Shown here: in pieces, positions 1 to 12,417 of the stretch
Layout of the letters: each line of letters opens with the position of its first letter
Numbering within the stretch: position 1 is the stretch's first letter
Source: Flaccisagitta enflata
Lineage: Eukaryota; Chaetognatha; Sagittoidea; Aphragmophora
Length of the DNA stretch: 64,000 nt
Assembly: GCA_965153355.1 (NCBI GenBank)
Contig: OZ231126.1
Coordinates: 38,006,001-38,070,000, forward strand
Direction: 5' to 3'
Translations under genes and position numbers: made by a program
The notes under the pieces: model-generated
The model's input: only the letters and a program-made list of their open reading frames with translations
Databases searched by the model: none
What the model was told of the DNA's origin: nothing

Positions 1-508
1 GGTAGCACGAAATACTGGTCCTCAACGCTGTGGTGTTTAAGTCTCAACCAAAGAAAAAAAGTGGTTGCGGTTTCCTCCTCCATTTCAATGTTGCAAATGC
101 ATAAAGTAGCAGTGATGAACATGATAGCTTTCAATGTTCATAAGCTAGCATAATATAGCCTTAAAACAACCATTGATTTGTTAACAATGCAAGAATCGAA
201 TCGACAGTGTATTAGATGCTATTGGGGGCCATCGAAACATGGAAGATATTGTATGTTCAAATTTCCTACGCCATGCGCTGAATATGACAGACTTCTTTTG
301 AACACAAAACTTGCTGTCTTCAAGATTCTTAATTTTGTATATTACTGAGGCTGTTTTTGGTCATCATAATTTTTTGTATCAAAGTAAAATTCTATCAGAT
401 TATGTAATTTTTTTTACTTTTTTGTACTAAAAGTAAGTCAATTATATATTAATAATATATTCTTTTATATAAATCATAACCAATTTTGCTGATATCCCTA
501 ATTTATAG
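1..508. other. AT-rich stretch without a supported gene
   Basis: I see no gene here. A 53-codon plus-strand frame opens with ATG at 187 and contains a Cys-x2-Cys near its start, but it has no homology that I recognise, no clear splice context and no long extension. The rest is AT-rich with poly-T runs. Confidence 0.5.
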
Positions 509-1729
509 CTAAATTTTGTTGTAATTTGTAAACAGAAGCAGATTTTGCATTGAAATTTTTACTGATGACATATCTAAAGTACTTATATTACCTAGTTCAA
601 TCAATTTTATCTGTTGCAAATGTTCATTTTTGAACCTCTGTGAAACACAAATGTTGCCTTCCCAGGATCGCCGTCCTAAGCAATTCTGACTCTTCGATTC
701 AGCGATGAAATGGGAGAAAACTTGTTGCAGGTCCTCATCGTGATCGTCGTCATCTCCATCAACATCATTGTCTTCTTCTTCGTCATCGTCGTCATCTCCA
801 TCAACATTATTGTCTTCTTCTTTGTCATCGTCGTCATCTCCATCAACATCATTGTCTTCTTCTTTGTCATCGTCGTCATCTCCATCAACATCATTGTCTT
901 GTTCTTCGTCATCGTCGTCATCTCCATCAACATCATTGTCTTCTTCTTCGTCATTGTCATCATCTCCATCAACATCATTGTCTTGTTCTTCGTCATCGTC
1001 GTCATCTCCATCAACATCATTGTCTTCTTCTTTGTCATCGTCGTCATCTCCATCAACATCATCATCTTCTTCTTCGTCATCGTCGTCATCTCCATCAACA
1101 TCATTGTCTTCTTCTTCGTCATCGTCGTCATCTCCATCAGCATCATTGTCTTCTTCTTTGTCATTGTCGTCATCTCCATCAACATCATCATCGTCGTCTC
1201 CTTCGTCATCGTCGTCATCTCCATCAACATCATCGTCTTCTTCTTCGTCATCGTCGTCATCTCCATCAACATCATTGTCTTCTTCTTCGTCATCGTCGTC
1301 ATCTCCATCAGCATCATTGTCTTCTTCTTCGTCATTGTCGTCATCTCCATCAGCATCATTGTCTTCTTCTTCGTCATCGTCGTCATCTCCATCAACATCA
1401 TTGTCTTCTTCTTCGTCATCGTCGTCATCTCCATCAACATCATTGTCTTCTTCTTCGTCATCGTCCTCATCTCCATCAACATCATTGTCTTCTTCTTCGT
1501 CATCGTCGTCATCTCCATCACCATCATTGTCTTCTTCTTCGTCATCGTCGTCATCTCCATCAGCATCATTGTCTTCTTCTTTGTCATTGTCGTCATCTCC
1601 ATCATCATCATCGTCGTCTCCTTCGTCATCGTCGTCATCTCCATCAACATCATCGTCTTCTTCTTCGTCATCGTCGTCATCTCCATCAACGAGAGGCCTG
1701 ATTTGGGGCCAGAGAGGCCTGATTTGGGG
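509..1729 (-). CDS. Candidate exon: acidic 14-residue repeat protein
   Basis: The minus strand is open for 407 codons between a TGA at 1730-1732 and a TAG at 509-511. Most of it is a 14-residue acidic repeat (EEEDNDVDGDDDDD, one per 42-bp unit, over 20 copies). About 75 non-repetitive codons follow, starting HDEDLQQVFSHF, and stay open through AT-rich DNA. There is no ATG in the frame, so it would have to be an internal or terminal exon. The first codons come from a neighbouring 20-bp minisatellite, which argues against a real 5' splice border. Copy-to-copy changes include D to N, V to A and E to K, so there is no clear sign of protein-level constraint. It could be an acidic nuclear or secreted protein, or only a minisatellite that is open in four frames. 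Confidence 0.3.
   Translation of the reverse strand, partial: PQIRPLWPQIRPLVDGDDDDDEEEDDDVDGDDDDDEGDDDDDDGDDDNDKEEDNDADGDDDDDEEEDNDGDGDDDDDEEEDNDVDGDEDDDEEEDNDVDGDDDDDEEEDNDVDGDDDDDEEEDNDADGDDDNDEEEDNDADGDDDDDEEEDNDVDGDDDDDEEEDDDVDGDDDDDEGDDDDDVDGDDDNDKEEDNDADGDDDDDEEEDNDVDGDDDDDEEEDDDVDGDDDDDKEEDNDVDGDDDDDEEQDNDVDGDDDNDEEEDNDVDGDDDDDEEQDNDVDGDDDDDKEEDNDVDGDDDDDKEEDNNVDGDDDDDEEEDNDVDGDDDDHDEDLQQVFSHFIAESKSQNCLGRRSWEGNICVSQRFKNEHLQQIKLIELGNISTLDMSSVKISMQNLLLFTNYNKI
733..1691. repeat. 42-bp minisatellite (about 22 copies)
   Basis: A tandem unit of 42 bp built on tcatcgtcgtcatctccatc followed by aacatcattgtcttcttctt. Copies differ by scattered single substitutions and the period stays a multiple of three throughout. 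The phase-preserving period and the mainly NAY/GAR content on the minus strand are why the acidic reading above is kept as a candidate. Confidence 0.9.
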
Positions 1730-1960
1730 TCAGAAAGGTGTGGTTTGGGGTCTGGCAGGCTTGATTGCGGGTCAGTGGGGCCTGATTTGGGGTCAGGGAG
1801 ACCTAGTTTGAGGCTTTGGGGGGCAGACAGACAGACGGACAGACAGACGGAAACCGGAGAAAATTGCCCTGTGTGGGATCATAGGTCATCGGCCCCTCCG
1901 GGGCTGCTGCCCAACAGAGATCCGAAGCCAACTGATCAATACAATAAGCCACCGAGATCA
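1692..1960 (+). repeat. Fragment of type-E GTCY element (20-bp minisatellite plus GC-rich end)
   Basis: Holds several copies of a roughly 20-bp unit (gaggcctgatttggggtc), a gacagacagacggacag run, and then the end block ggatcataggtcatcggccc ctccggggctgctgccc at about 1877-1913. The same three blocks occur in the same order at 9.3-10.06 kb. This copy lacks the head found there. Confidence 0.75.
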
Positions 1961-2151
1961 AACGAGGCCTCATACATCCTCCACGTTGTCCTCGGCGGTG
2001 TACCCTGATTTCCGGACAGGAATATATGTCTAGGGTTGAATTATGGCTTGTTCGCTTGTCAGCTCCCAGAGTTTCCCACTCTCTGCTCGCTGGATTCCAA
2101 TCCTTGTTATATGGCTGTACATCCATGAGCGAAAAAATCAGTTTTCTCCAA

Positions 2152-2299
2152 TTTTTAGTCGCGGACACGCAACTCTACACCTTGCCGTGTCGGTCGGTCG
2201 GTCTGTCGGTAAAGTAACATTTTTGAATTCCGAGTGGTTTTTGCGCTATTGCTCCTGCCCAACCGTCCGCGACTGGATTGCCGTGTATCCGGCCTTGTT
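2152..2299 (+). mobile_element. GTCY element, type C (148 bp)
   Basis: Begins TTTTTAGTCGCGGACACGCA, has cggtcggtcggtctgtcggt, the block ctgcccaaccgtccgcgact, and ends gtatccggccttgtt. This is a complete short member: T-run, hairpin head, GTCY run, tail. It looks like a non-autonomous Helentron-type or pearl-like element; no protein is encoded. Confidence 0.75.
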
Positions 2300-2646
2300 C
2301 CAACTAAAAACTAGGATAATCCTGCTAATAGTCGAAAGCGGGAAGGTGAAGTACATAATACTGACACCGCTCGCGGCTTGCGGTTTGTGGATTAACGGAC
2401 GAACGGACGAATGAGGGGAAGGAAATAGTGTACATATAATGACTGTGCTCACTACTAAAATCTATTGCCGTAATCGTTGAAACTAGTGTATATATCGTTC
2501 TAGCGATGGCGAAGGAAGTAGTGGTGTTGACGAAGCTGTCCTCCGAGAGGACTTTTGCGTGTTCAAACAAGAATCAGGTCTCGAGAGAGAAAAAAGAACA
2601 AATCGTCTCCGGATGTTCTTCATAGGTTCTAATCGTTGGCCACGGC

Positions 2647-2725
<79 letters not shown>
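2647..2725. repeat. (CTTT)n microsatellite
   Basis: About 19 uninterrupted tetranucleotides. The following 2726-3080 is AT- and C-rich and holds nothing that I can name. Confidence 0.95.
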
Positions 2726-3077
2726 ATTTTTCACTTACTTCCTTTCTTCCTTTTATCCTTTCACTCATTCTTTCATTAAACAGCCAATAAACTTTAAGAC
2801 TGCTGTGGCTATTTTTAAATTGCGTGAATTACCAATTTTCGTCGTCTTTTAAGTTGTTTACTCATCTTTCTCGCAGCTCCCAAGTTGTCATTTTTAAATG
2901 TCTTTAAATTACCACTTTAACACCCCCCTCCTTTCCCCCCCTAAATTTCCTCTCTTTGTACTTTAGAATAAAACTTCCAACTAAAAAAGTAGAAGCGATG
3001 CTCGAATTAAGCGGGTTGGTGCCGCAAAACCGCATCAAAACGATTTGCTTTCTGATAATTTCATTTGTCTTTCACAG

Positions 3078-3193
<116 letters not shown>

Positions 3194-3444
3194 GAGTGAG
3201 AAAATTGTTGGCGATTTTCACACGATGTCTATTTTCACTTTTTCTCTCATTTTTCTTTGAATTTTCACTTTTTTCGGTCTTAATTTGGTTCCATTTGTCT
3301 ACGCTTTATGCTTCTTCAGATTTCTCTTTCTTTCTTTCTCAATTTTTCGACTCTTGGCTTTCCTCACTTTTCCCGCTTACCTCCGTCGTCTCTCTATCTG
3401 TCTTTCTTCCGAGGTTTTGTCTTTATCTCTCTGGTTCCTGTGCC

Positions 3445-3582
3445 TTTTTAGTCGCCGACACGCAACTTTATAAGAGGCTTTGTCCGTCCGTTGGTCCCTC
3501 GGTCTGTTGGTCCGTTGGTCCGACCGTCATGCTCGAGTTGAGAACGCGAAAAACGCGCATACGATGCTGCAGTTGTCATCGA

Positions 3583-3669
<87 letters not shown>

Positions 3670-3753
3670 AAGGGTGTTGGGGTGAGGCTGGGGGTTGGCT
3701 GCCCCTGCCCACCCGTCCACAACAATATTTTGACCCCGCGTCACTTATTTGTT
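3445..3753 (+). mobile_element. GTCY element, type C, with internal (GT)n
   Basis: Head TTTTTAGTCGCCGACACGCA, GTCY run at 3483-3527, then agaacgcgaaaaacgcgcat, an internal (GT)n at about 3584-3667, and the tail gcccacccgtccacaacaat ... accccgcgtcact. The same tail is seen at 35.0 and 62.6 kb. The (GT)n sits where other copies have only a few GT units, so it is an expansion within the element. Confidence 0.7.
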
Positions 3754-3945
3754 GTTGACACGCGACTCTACACCTTGTCATCCGTCCAGTCGGTTGGTCG
3801 ATCCGTTGGAAATATTGTTGAAGTTGGTCTTTTTTGGTCATTGTAAGATACGTAAATGTGAAATACGGTTGTACTGTAGTTTTGTAGTGGTGTAGTACTG
3901 CCCCTGCCCAACCGTCCGCGACTTTTGCCCTATGTTGGGCTTGTT
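3748..3945 (+). mobile_element. GTCY element, type C, directly abutting the previous one
   Basis: Starts at gttgacacgcgactctacac, has gtccagtcggttggtcgatc, and ends with the block ctgcccaaccgtccgcgact and ttgggcttgtt. It begins within the tail of the preceding element, suggesting head-to-tail insertion. Confidence 0.6.
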
Positions 3946-3985
3946 CTGTTTCAACTGCTTTCGCATTTGTCTCCCTGTCTTCGTA

Positions 3986-4600
3986 CCGGGTGATCAGCCG
4001 GAAGTGAGTAAATCTTTTTGAACGCTGAGACTGAACAATTGATAGTTGAAACTTGGGCAATAGTTTATAATAAAAAAAATTAATGAACATTTACTTTAAG
4101 CCAAAGTTGGATATTGTAGCCCAAAAGGCTTGCAAGTGATGGCTGTGGATGCTTTTTTCCAAGATCGGAATTGCTGCTAAAATTAGAGTAACTTGGACGA
4201 TTGACTTTTTCCCATTCACGCAATGTCTTTGGTGTTTTAAGTATATCTGTCGATTGAGTACAGCTAAAATCCGTTTTTTGGTGCCAACTGGACAAGTTTT
4301 AATCCAGTTTTGAAAAGAAAATCATAAGAACTGTAATTTCTTATCCCAAATGTCTCTACTCAAAATGAAATGACTCGACATTGGACGAGGATTCTGCGCA
4401 AAACTGCACCATTTTTCCAAATCGACTTCTACTGAAACATAACTTAGAAGGCTGTTTCTTTAACATTATGGGGTTATTTCTTTTTATATAAGCAAACATT
4501 CAGCAATATCCTTCAATTCTAGACCATCCCCAACTAATTTCCTTTTGTGGTTTGAAAGTAATGGCATCATACATTTACTCAATTCCGACTGATCACCCGG
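3986..4600. mobile_element. MITE with TA-flanked inverted ends (615 bp)
   Basis: Left end TA|CCGGGTGATCAG and right end CTGATCACCCGG|TA are inverted copies; the match continues, imperfectly, through GTGAGTAAA / TTTACTCA. The TA flanks suggest a Tc1/mariner-type or similar cut-and-paste family. A 71-codon minus-strand frame inside (4080-4295) is not one that I recognise. Confidence 0.75.
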
Positions 4601-4668
4601 TATTGCAGTATCTGCTAACATTTCAGTCGCTACCGCGGCCCAAATGCTTGATTAGCATTTTTTTATCA

Positions 4669-4720
4669 CTACCCCCGCCCACCCGTAAGCAACTTGGATA
4701 GCCGGGTATCCGGCCTTGTT
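4669..4720 (+). mobile_element. Tail fragment of a type-C GTCY element
   Basis: Contains gcccacccgtaagcaacttg and ends gggtatccggccttgtt. The head is missing. Confidence 0.6.
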
Positions 4721-4732
4721 TTCTCTCTTTTA

Positions 4733-4836
<104 letters not shown>

Positions 4837-5034
4837 TCTTACTGGATGTTATGCGAATTGAAAAGAAGAAATATACGCAAGGAGAAAAACGAGTTGCTTT
4901 ATAATGAGAAAACCGTAGAAAAGACAGAGAAAAAGGTTTTGAACATAAGGGAAGGGGGGTGTGGTAGAGAGAATAGGCGAGAGGCAAAAAAACAAGGCCA
5001 ACACCTATAAGTCGCGTGCGAGACTTACTTAATT

Positions 5035-6895
5035 ATATAATCGCCTAATTATAGAAGAACATTATTTTCTGTAATGACGATAATGAAAATAATTACCTAT
5101 TGACCTATAATTGCCTATAATGACCTATAATTACCCATAATTAAATAATGACCAGTTGAACCCCGCTCTAACGGATTTCAGGGGACCAATAGTTTTCTTC
5201 TGATATAGGCGGACTTCTGTTATTGCCAACAAAGGAAATAAAAGAAATTAACTAGAAGGGATCATGAATTTATGTCTGTTATATGCGGAGTTCCGTTGGT
5301 GGCGGGTCCATTAGAGCGGGGTTCAACTGTATAAGTACCTATGACGAACTATGATTACCTATAATTACATATGGACCAATGATTACCTATAATGACGTAT
5401 GATTATCCATAATTACCCATAATTACCAATAATAACATAATGACCTATAATTACCTATAATGACCTATGATTACCTATAATTACCTATAATTACCCATAA
5501 TTAAATAATGACCTATAAGTACCTATAAAGACCTATGATTACCTATAATTACATATGGACCAATAATTACCTATATTGACCTATGATTACCCATAATTAC
5601 CTATTATAACATAATGACCTATAATTACCTATAATGAGCTATGATTACCTATAATTACCTATAATTGCATTATGACCTATAATTACCCATAATTACCTAT
5701 GATTAGCTATAATTACCTATAACTGAATAATGACCTATAATTACCTAAAATTATCTATTGACATATAATTACCTATAATGACCTATAATTACCTATTATT
5801 ACTTATAATTACATAATGACCTATAATTGCCTTTAATGACCTTTAATTACCAATAAAAATTACCTATAATGACCTATAATTACCTATACTTACAAAATGA
5901 CCTTTAATCACCTATAATTACCTATAATTACCTATATCATTATCTATAATCACGTAATGACCTATAATTGCCAATAATGACCTAAAATTGCATAATTACC
6001 TATAATTACCTATTATGACCTATAATTACCTATAATTACAAAATGACCTATAATTATCTATAATTACCTATAATGGCCTATAATTTCCTATAATTACCTA
6101 TGATTACCTATGATTACATACTGACCAATAATGACCTATAATTGTATAATAACCTATAACAACCTATAATGACCTATGATTACCTATAATGACATATAAT
6201 TGCATAATAACCTATAATTGCATGATAACCTATAATTACTTATAATCACCTATAATGACCTATTATTACCTATAATTACCTATAATTACCTTTAATTACC
6301 TGTAATTACCTATAATTACCTATAATGACTTATAATTGCATAAAAACCTATAATTACCTATAATGACCTATGATTACCTATAATGACCTATGGTTACCTG
6401 TAATTTCATAATGACCTATAATGACCTATAATCACCTATGATTACCCAAAATTGCATTATGACCTATAATTACCTATAATTATGTGAATAAAAATTGACT
6501 TATACTGCCTAAAATTGACTTATACAGAGCTAAACTGACTTAAATCGACTTGAAATTACTTAAAATGACTTAAAATGACCTATATTGACCTTAATTGACT
6601 AAAATTCAATAATGACCCAAATGACTTAATTTGACTTAAATTTGACATAAAATGACTTAAATTGACTTATACTGCCTTAAATTGACTTATACTGAGTTAA
6701 ACTGACTTAAATTGACTTGAATTTACTTAAAATGACTTAAAATGACCTAGATTGACTTAAATTGACTAAAATTCGATAATGACTCAAATGACTTGATTTG
6801 ACTTAAAGTGACTTAAAATGACTTAGAATGACTTAAAATGATTTAAAATGATATAATTTGACTCAGAATCACTTAATTGACTTAAAATGACTTGA
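5035..6895. repeat. 10-bp minisatellite inside the type-B element
   Basis: Units of about 10 bp such as acctataatt, acctataatg and gacttaaaat, with frequent single-base changes and small indels. The consensus drifts along the array, which suggests old local expansions rather than one recent burst. Confidence 0.9.
5153..5329. mobile_element. 177-bp palindromic MITE within the minisatellite
   Basis: Left end CAGTTGAACCCCGCTCTAA and right end TTAGAGCGGGGTTCAACTG are exact inverted copies. It interrupts the 10-bp array. A TA follows the right end, but no matching TA precedes the left end. Confidence 0.75.
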
Positions 6896-8335
6896 TAGGA
6901 ATAAAACGAATAAAAAAAGTAAAATGGGGACCAACCAACCGACCGACCAACCGACCAACCGACGGACGGACAAAGCGGGGTATAGAGTCGCGTGCACGCG
7001 ACTAAAAAGGGAAAACACTATTACCAGAGCTGAAGAGAATGAAGGATAGAAGAGACGAAACGAAAAACAAGTTATAATGAAAGACAGTAAAACCGTCACA
7101 TGCACGAGTTGGGCTAGCTGCATTATTTCTAGTCGCAAAAAAAAAATGACCTGGCAGGCTAAAAAAGGGTCAAACTTGTGTAAAAAAACCTGGGGAATCC
7201 AATCGTGGTACTTTCAGAGCCCTAAGAGTGTCCGGCTAGAAATGGCCTAAAAAAAAAAACCAAAAAATGGCTATTTTTGGGTATTTTTGGCAATTTTTTT
7301 TTTTTTTTAGATGGAGGCCAACAGTTTTAATTCATAGCTGGGGATGCATCATGAAGTAATATAAAAGAAAAATAATAATCATGACATTGGGGCTATCGTG
7401 GGGTTCCTAAAAGAGCCCCAAAAGGGCCCCTAATGCAAAAAATAAATATTTTTTTTTATTGTGGCTACAAAAATAGTTGGATTCCCTTCAAATTTGAAAT
7501 GGAAGTTCCTAATTATTGCAACTACCATCATGCAAAATTTTGTGGCCCTCCCTGAAGGGCTTCATAGGGAAATTTGGCCCCAAATACCAAAAAGCGCTTT
7601 TAAAAAATCATGTTTTTGAGTTCATTGACCTCAAAACGTTATTTAAAAGTCATAGAACCCCAATAACTTTTCAGACCATATTTCTAAAAAATGGCTGAGA
7701 TGTGACCATTTTTAGTGACGTGGTAAAACTGAAAAACGCCGAAGAAATTAGAAAAATATTAATCATGATGGTGGGGCTACTTTGGGGTACCTAAAATGGC
7801 CCAAAAAGGGCCCCTAATGCAAAAATAAATAGTTTTTTATTCATTGTGGCTACAAAAATAGTTGGATTCCCATAAAATTTGAAATGGAAGTTCCTAATTA
7901 ATGCAACTACCAGCATAAAATTTGTGGCCCTCCCTGAATGGCTTCATAGGGAAATTTGGCCCTAAATCACTTTAAAAAAATCATGTTTTTGAGTTCATTG
8001 ACTTAAAAACATTCTCATAAAGTCACAGAACCCCAATTACTTTTCTTATTTCTAAAATATAACATCTTAAGAGCTTCCAAAAAAATTTCAGATCATATTT
8101 CCAAAAAATGGCTGAGATATTACCATTTTAAGTGACCTGGTAAAACTGAAAAACGCTGAAAATGTTTATTTTTTTGTATATTTTGAAAAAATTGGGTGAT
8201 AAAGTGACCCCCAACAGTTTGAATTCAATGTTGGGGGTGCTTCATGATGAAAGGTCTAGGAATAAAAGAATCACGATGGTTTTTCTTAAATAGGGTATCT
8301 GATATTGCCCAAAAAGGGCCTCTAAAGCAAAACAT

Positions 8336-8410
8336 TATTTTTAGGCGCGTGCACGCGACTCTACAACCCGCTTTGTCCGTTGGTCGGTAGTAGGTCAGTT
8401 GGTTGGTCAC
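8336..8410 (+). mobile_element. Head fragment of a type-A/B GTCY element
   Basis: tatttttaggcgcgtgcacg then cgactctacaacccgctttg and a gttggtcggtagtaggtcag run. No tail follows, so it is a 5' fragment inserted in the fold-back element. Confidence 0.6.
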
Positions 8411-9055
8411 AAAATTTTTCCTGCTGGTAGTTGCAGTAATTTGGAAATTCCATTTGAAATTTCTGGGGAATCTGACTATTTTTGTAGCCACTATAAATAA
8501 AAACTACAAATCTCTAGCATTGGGGGCCCTTTTTGGGCCCTTTTAGGTACCCCACAGTAGCCCCACCATCATGATTATTATTTTTTTGATGGATTACATC
8601 ATGAAGCGCCCCCAACAATAAATTCAAACTGTTAGGAGCCACTTTTCTACCAAGATTTAGCCAAATATACCCAAAGATAAACATTTTCGGCGTTTTTAAG
8701 TTTTACCATGTCACTTAAAATAGTGACATCTCAGCCATTTTTTGGAAATATGATCTGAAATTTTTTTTGGAAGCTCTTAAGATGTTATATTTTAGAAATA
8801 GGAAAAGTAATTGGGGTTCTGTAACTTTTTAAGAATGTTTTTAAGTCTATGAACTCAAAAACATGATTTTTTAAAGCGATTTCGGGTATTTAGAGCCAAA
8901 TTTCCCTATGAAGCCATTCAGGGAGGGCTACAAATTTTTTATTGCTGGTAGTTGCATTAATTAGGAACTTCCATTTCAAATTTTAAGGGAATCCGACTAT
9001 TTTTGTAGCCACAATGAATAAAAAACTATTTATTTTTGCATTAGGGGCCCTATTT

Positions 9056-10498
9056 CACAATATAGTTTGAGGGAAAATAACTGGACCCATTTTTGGTTTT
9101 GGACCCATTTTTTTTATCTTATTTTCATTGATTGGACCCATTTTTATTAGTCAGAGGACCCGTTTTTAAGAGACTTAGAAAATAAATAGTCGCAAAAGCG
9201 TTACATGGTCAGCGGTACCCGATGCCCCTATGTTAGTTTATTTTGTTATTAGATGATGAGTGGGGCAGCGGCCCCGGAGGGGCCAATGACCTATGATTCC
9301 ATGCTGGACAATTGCTGGGTCTTTTATACCTAATTTTGGGTCTAAATAGCCTGATTTGAGGTCTTAGTTGCCTGATTTAAGGTCTAAGATGCCTGATTTG
9401 AGGTTTGAGAGGTTTCAGAAGCTTGTTTTGGAGCTTAGAGGCCTGATCTTGGGTCTAATTCAGGGTTGGAGGCCTGTTTGTAGGCTGGGAAGGGCTGATG
9501 TGGCTCTGATAGGCCTAGTTTGAGGTCTCAAAGATCTGATTTTGGGTTTGAAAGGATTTGGATCTGAGAGAACTGAATTAAGTACTGAAATGCCTGAATT
9601 AGGGTCTGAGAGGCCTGATTTGAGGTCTGAATGGCCTGATCAGAGGCTCAAAAGGCCTGATAAGGGGTCTGTCAAGGCCTGATTTTAGATCTGAAAGGCC
9701 TGATTGGGGTTCTTAGAGGCCTGGTTAGGATTCAGGAAGCCTAATTTGAGGTCTGGAAAGCCTGACTTGGGGTCTGACAGGCCTGATTGAGGCTCTGAGA
9801 GGCCTAAATTGAGGTCTGGAAGGCCTGATTTGGGATCTAATAGGCCAGATTGAGGTCCTGAGAGGCCTAGATTGGGGTCTGGAAGCTCTGATTTTGGATC
9901 TGATAGGCCTGATTGGGGGTCTGAAAGGCATATTTTGAGGCCCAGGAGGTTATTTTCTAGGCTCGGGGGGGGGGGGGACAGACGGACGGATAGAAACTGG
10001 AAAATTTGCCCTATGTGGAATCATAGGTCATCGGCCCCTCCGGGGCCGCTGCCCTAAAACGGGTTCACTGACTGACAAAAACAGGTCCGTTCACCAAAAC
10101 AGGTCCGCAATCAATAGGTTATAATAAAAATATGCGGTAAAGCCATTTTTTAGGAAGCAATTTTCCTCATCACTGTACTGGTCTCACTATGCAGTGGTGA
10201 GTTATTCTCATGCATGATATTGAACAGAGCTCCTCTTTTTTCCACCAAGAGAACCCGTTCTGACTATAATAAAAAGGTGAATGGACCTGTTTTTTTTAGT
10301 CAGAGGACCCATTTTTCATGGACCCGTTTTTTGCACTTATGGGACCCGTTTTTCACGCTCATAGGACCCATCAGGTGAACCCATTTTTAACAGTCAGGGG
10401 ACCCGTTTTTACAGGTCCCTAATGTAAAAACAGGTCCTACAACCAAAAAATGGGACCCGTTTTTATCTATTGAGAAAACAAGTTTAAACTCGGTTGTG
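9056..10498. mobile_element. 1.44-kb insertion with TATTT duplication
   Basis: Interrupts the fold-back element: TATTT lies on both sides (9051-9055 and 10499-10503). The insert begins CACAATATAGTTTGAGG and ends with CTCGGTTGTG, so the ends are a short inverted repeat (CACAA/TTGTG). Its body has scattered copies of ggacccgttttt. A type-E GTCY element is nested in it at about 9186-10058. Confidence 0.6.
9186..10058 (+). mobile_element. Type-E GTCY element with 20-bp minisatellite
   Basis: Head gtcgcaaaagcgttacatgg then tcagcggtacccgatgcccc. A GC-rich block at 9262-9300 (gcagcggccccggaggggcc then aatgacctatgattcc) is repeated inverted at 10018-10056 with one mismatch. Between them lie over 25 copies of a roughly 20-bp unit (aggcctgatttgaggtctga) and, near the end, gacagacggacggatag. 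Its layout matches the other GTCY types: head, tandem core, GTCY run, structured end. Confidence 0.7.
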
Positions 10499-11336
10499 TA
10501 TTTGGGCCCTTTTAGGTACCCCACAGTAGCCCCACCATCATGATTAATATTTTTCTAATGGATTACATCATGAAGCGCCTCCATCATTAAATTTAGACTG
10601 TTAGGAGCCACTTTTTTACCAAATTTAAGCCGAATATACCCAAAAATGATCATTTTTGGCGTTTTTCAGTTTTACCATGTCACTCAAAATGGTCATATCT
10701 CAGCCATTTTTTGGAAATATGGTCTGAAATCTTTTTTGGAAGCTCTTAAGATGTTATATTTAAGAAATAGGAAAAGTTATTGGGGTTCTATGACTTTTAA
10801 ATGACGTTTTGAGGTTAATGAACTTAAAAACATGATTTTAATTAAGCGATTTTTGGTATTTGGGGCCAAATTTCCCTATGAAGCCTATCAGGGAGGGCCA
10901 CAAAATTTTGCATGACCGTAGTTGCAATAATAAGGAACTTCCATTTCAAATTTGAAGGGAATCCAACTATTTTTGTAGCCACAATGAAAAAAACTATTTA
11001 TTTTTTGCATTAGGGGCCCTTTTGGGGCTCTTTTAGGTACCCCACGGTAGCCCCAACAACATGATTATTATTTTTCTTGTATATTACTTCATGATGCATC
11101 CTCAGCTATGAATCAAAACTGTTGGCCTCCATTTAGGAAAAAAAATTTTGCCAAAAATACCCAAAAATGGCTATTTTTAGGGGTTTTTGGGGGGCCGTTT
11201 CTAACCGGACACTCTTAGGGCTTTAAAAATACCACGGTTGGATTCCCCAGGTTTTTTTACACAAGTTTGACCCTTTTTTAGCCTGCCAGGTCAATTTTTT
11301 TTTTCAATGTAGCCCAGATCGTGCATCTGACGGAAA

Positions 11337-12300
<964 letters not shown>

Positions 12301-12373
12301 AAAGAAAAACAAAGACATAGGGACATAGGGACAGTCACATGAAAAAAACCGCCTTAAAAAATTCGAAAATCTG

Positions 12374-12417
12374 CTATGCGCAACATCTACTTAAAGGTGG
12401 TGCACATGGCCTTGTTT
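12374..12417 (+). mobile_element. Degenerate GTCY tail
   Basis: gcgcaacatctacttaaagg then tggtgcacatggccttgttt resembles the type-B tail. 12418-12757 otherwise holds only A-rich and T-rich sequence with no gene that I can support. Confidence 0.35.

Larger units (their letters stand above)
4991..7008 (-). mobile_element. GTCY element, type B, expanded to 2.0 kb
   Basis: On the minus strand the head is TTTTTAGTCGCGTGCACGCG (an 18-bp perfect palindrome AGTCGCGTGCACGCGACT), then CTCTATACCCCGCTTTGTCC and a GTCC/GTCG/GTTG run (6932-6972). The tail at 4991-5030 reads GCACGCGACTTATAGGTGTT then GGCCTTGTT. Between them lie about 1.9 kb of degenerate 10-bp repeats (acctataatt and variants, grading into gacttaaaat near the head). 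A 177-bp MITE sits in the array. Other type-B copies have the same plan with only 150-300 bp of repeat. Confidence 0.85.
7147..11293. mobile_element. Large fold-back element with long inverted arms
   Basis: Starts TGACCTGGCAGGCTAAAAAA and ends with its inverted copy. The arms continue for hundreds of bases (for example the left 7343-7420 block is found inverted at 11020-11110). Within the left half the segment with 'ggggctac...cccctaatgcaaaa' occurs twice (about 7390-7735 and 7760-8165), and inverted copies lie at 8520-9050 and 10505-11040. No plausible protein remains. It carries a GTCY head at 8336-8410 and a 1.44-kb insertion at 9056-10498. Confidence 0.8.

Noticed and set aside
187-348. 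53-codon frame with a Cys-x2-Cys and FKFP, slightly THAP-like
   Set aside because: Too short, lacks the conserved Trp and the final Cys/His of a THAP domain, and no adjoining exon was found.
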